Source of the DNA: Deltaproteobacteria bacterium
GTDB taxonomy: Bacteria > Desulfobacterota > BSN033 > UBA1163
Assembly (NCBI GenBank): GCA_016875255.1
Contig: VGRU01000219.1
Coordinates: forward strand, 1-6,055
Direction of reading: 5' to 3'
DNA: 6,055 bases
Shown: one piece after another, positions 5,611 to 6,055 of the stretch
How positions within the stretch are numbered: the first letter of the stretch is position 1
How the letters are laid out: each line of letters begins with the position of its first letter
Position numbers and translations under genes: made by a program
The notes under the pieces: generated by a model
What the model saw: the letters and a program-made list of their open reading frames with translations, nothing else
Told to the model about the DNA's origin: nothing
Database searches by the model: none

Positions 5611-5660
5611 GTAGGCTGCCGCTGGCTGGCATTAAAAGCAACCCTGAAGGGTTGCCCTAC
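5611..5660. repeat. Small palindromic repeat (GTAGG...CCTAC)
   Basis: Outer arms GTAGG (5611-5615) and CCTAC (5656-5660) enclose GCAACCCT/AGGGTTGC (5638-5655, 8-bp stem) and a weak GCC/GGC stem (5618-5626), giving a small cloverleaf-like fold. GTAGGGCAACCC-type repeats are common between genes in such genomes. It lies in the leader of the 78-residue gene. Confidence 0.6.
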
Positions 5661-5700
5661 AGAATCATTTAGTTTAGGTAAAAAAATCAGAAAAGAATTT

Positions 5701-5910
5701 TTATTGTCCCCCTCGGGGAATGGGAGAAAAACCCTCGCCTTTAGGCGAAGACTTTAATATGCCGGCGGCAGCAGAACCAAAGTCACTATTCTTATAGCTA
5801 CGATGGAGGCCGACGGCCAATCTTTTCATGTTTTGGGTTATGTTTCTTAAAGAGGGCTTTAGCCCGTCATTCAAAGCTACCAACTTTAGCCGATAGTAGT
5901 TTACTTTCAC
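5701..5910 (-). repeat. Multi-hairpin repeat element, copy 2
   Basis: It shares the 5701-5762 block with copy 1 (3421-3476) in the same orientation. Hairpins: TCCCC/GGGGA (5707-5719, extra), TCGCC-TTTA-GGCGA (5735-5748), TGCCG/CGGCA (5760-5770), GGCC-GAC-GGCC (5808-5818), GGGCT/AGCCC (5854-5865) and an imperfect 8-bp CTACCAAC/GATAGTAG (5877-5899). The order matches copy 1 although most arms differ in sequence. The linker between the second and third of these is 11 nt in both copies. A 69-codon frame covers the element on the minus strand but looks like repeat-encoded sequence, not a protein. The high-coordinate end is approximate. Confidence 0.65.
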
Positions 5911-5921
5911 ATTTTTAACCG

Positions 5922-5950
5922 ATTTTAAGCTGATTTGCAGGGTTTGTCAA
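5922..5950 (-). promoter_or_regulatory. Strong sigma-70-type promoter reading toward the coiled-coil/FG-GAP cassette
   Basis: On the minus strand, TTGACA (5950-5945), a 17-bp spacer and TAAAAT (5927-5922): perfect -35, near-perfect -10. The start would be near 5915, at the edge of repeat copy 2. The next gene on this strand begins at 5569, so the leader would be about 345 nt, holding copy 2 and the 5611-5660 repeat. Alternatively the transcript may be a short non-coding RNA ending at the 5735-5748 hairpin and following T-run. Confidence 0.65.
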
Positions 5951-6023
5951 ATGAGAATTAAGTAATGTGTGCAAGGATTTAGGTTGACACTTTTTTTATC
6001 AAAGGATGGTTTTTCTTAAAGGA

Positions 6024-6029
6024 TATAAT
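6024..6029 (+). promoter_or_regulatory. Possible plus-strand -10 box at window edge
   Basis: A perfect TATAAT is followed by AGAGGAA (6038-6044) and a TTG at 6050, which could be the start of a divergent gene outside the window. No -35 box lies at the right distance; the TTGACA at 5984-5989 is 34 bp away. Weak evidence. Confidence 0.2.
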
Positions 6030-6055
6030 TTTAAGGTAGAGGAATTGGGTTGAAA

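Noticed and set aside
5701..5910. 69-residue minus-strand frame after the strong promoter
   Set aside because: It spans exactly the multi-hairpin element; copy 1 has no corresponding open frame, so structure, not protein, is conserved.
5984..5989. Plus-strand TTGACA as a promoter
   Set aside because: No -10 box lies 15-19 bp downstream; the nearest TATAAT is 34 bp away.

Overview
The window looks like chromosomal sequence from a diderm (Gram-negative), repeat-rich environmental bacterium. Evidence for this is an outer-membrane porin ending in Phe, Sec signal peptides ending in AFA/SFA-type cleavage sites, and sigma-70-type promoters (TTGACA/TATAGG). The style of the porin, the coiled-coil proteins and the intergenic repeats suggests Desulfobacterota or a nearby phylum, but no marker gene fixes the taxon. 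All recognisable genes lie on the minus strand, so the order of transcription is from high to low coordinates.

Layout from right to left. Positions 5911-6055 hold a strong minus-strand promoter (5922-5950) and a doubtful plus-strand -10 box at the window edge. Positions 5701-5910 hold a multi-hairpin repeat (copy 2) in the leader after that promoter, followed by a small palindromic repeat at 5611-5660. Two genes follow: a 78-residue coiled-coil protein (5333-5569) and a secreted 527-residue protein with a TolB/CsgG-like N-terminal domain and FG-GAP/VCBS-type Ca-binding repeats (3679-5262). A second multi-hairpin repeat (copy 1, 3421-3596) follows in the same orientation, so the two-gene cassette is bracketed by direct copies. 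Next come a decayed DUF6883-like gene start (3308-3391) and an intact DUF4926-like gene (3058-3300).

Positions 2387-3057 carry no gene. They hold nested intergenic repeats, the porin promoter (2601-2629) with a 10-bp inverted repeat just upstream, and a leader of about 200 nt with several Shine-Dalgarno-like sites. The porin (923-2386) ends in a strong intrinsic terminator at 873-906. A second promoter (842-869) then drives a tandem pair of exported coiled-coil proteins: 337-822, complete, and 1-310, which runs off the window.

The main observations are as follows. (1) The gene at 1-310 has an intergenic-type repeat inserted in frame between its signal peptide and coiled coil, so it is missed if one looks only for long ORFs starting at other Mets. 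(2) The two multi-hairpin repeats share a 5'-terminal block. At four or five further matching places they have different arm sequences that are still palindromic, the mark of a conserved structure, possibly non-autonomous IS200/IS605-like DNA or a structured RNA. (3) A DUF6883/DUF4926 gene pair has lost most of its first member. Functional links between the cell-envelope genes (porin, exported coiled coils, FG-GAP protein) are plausible but are inference.
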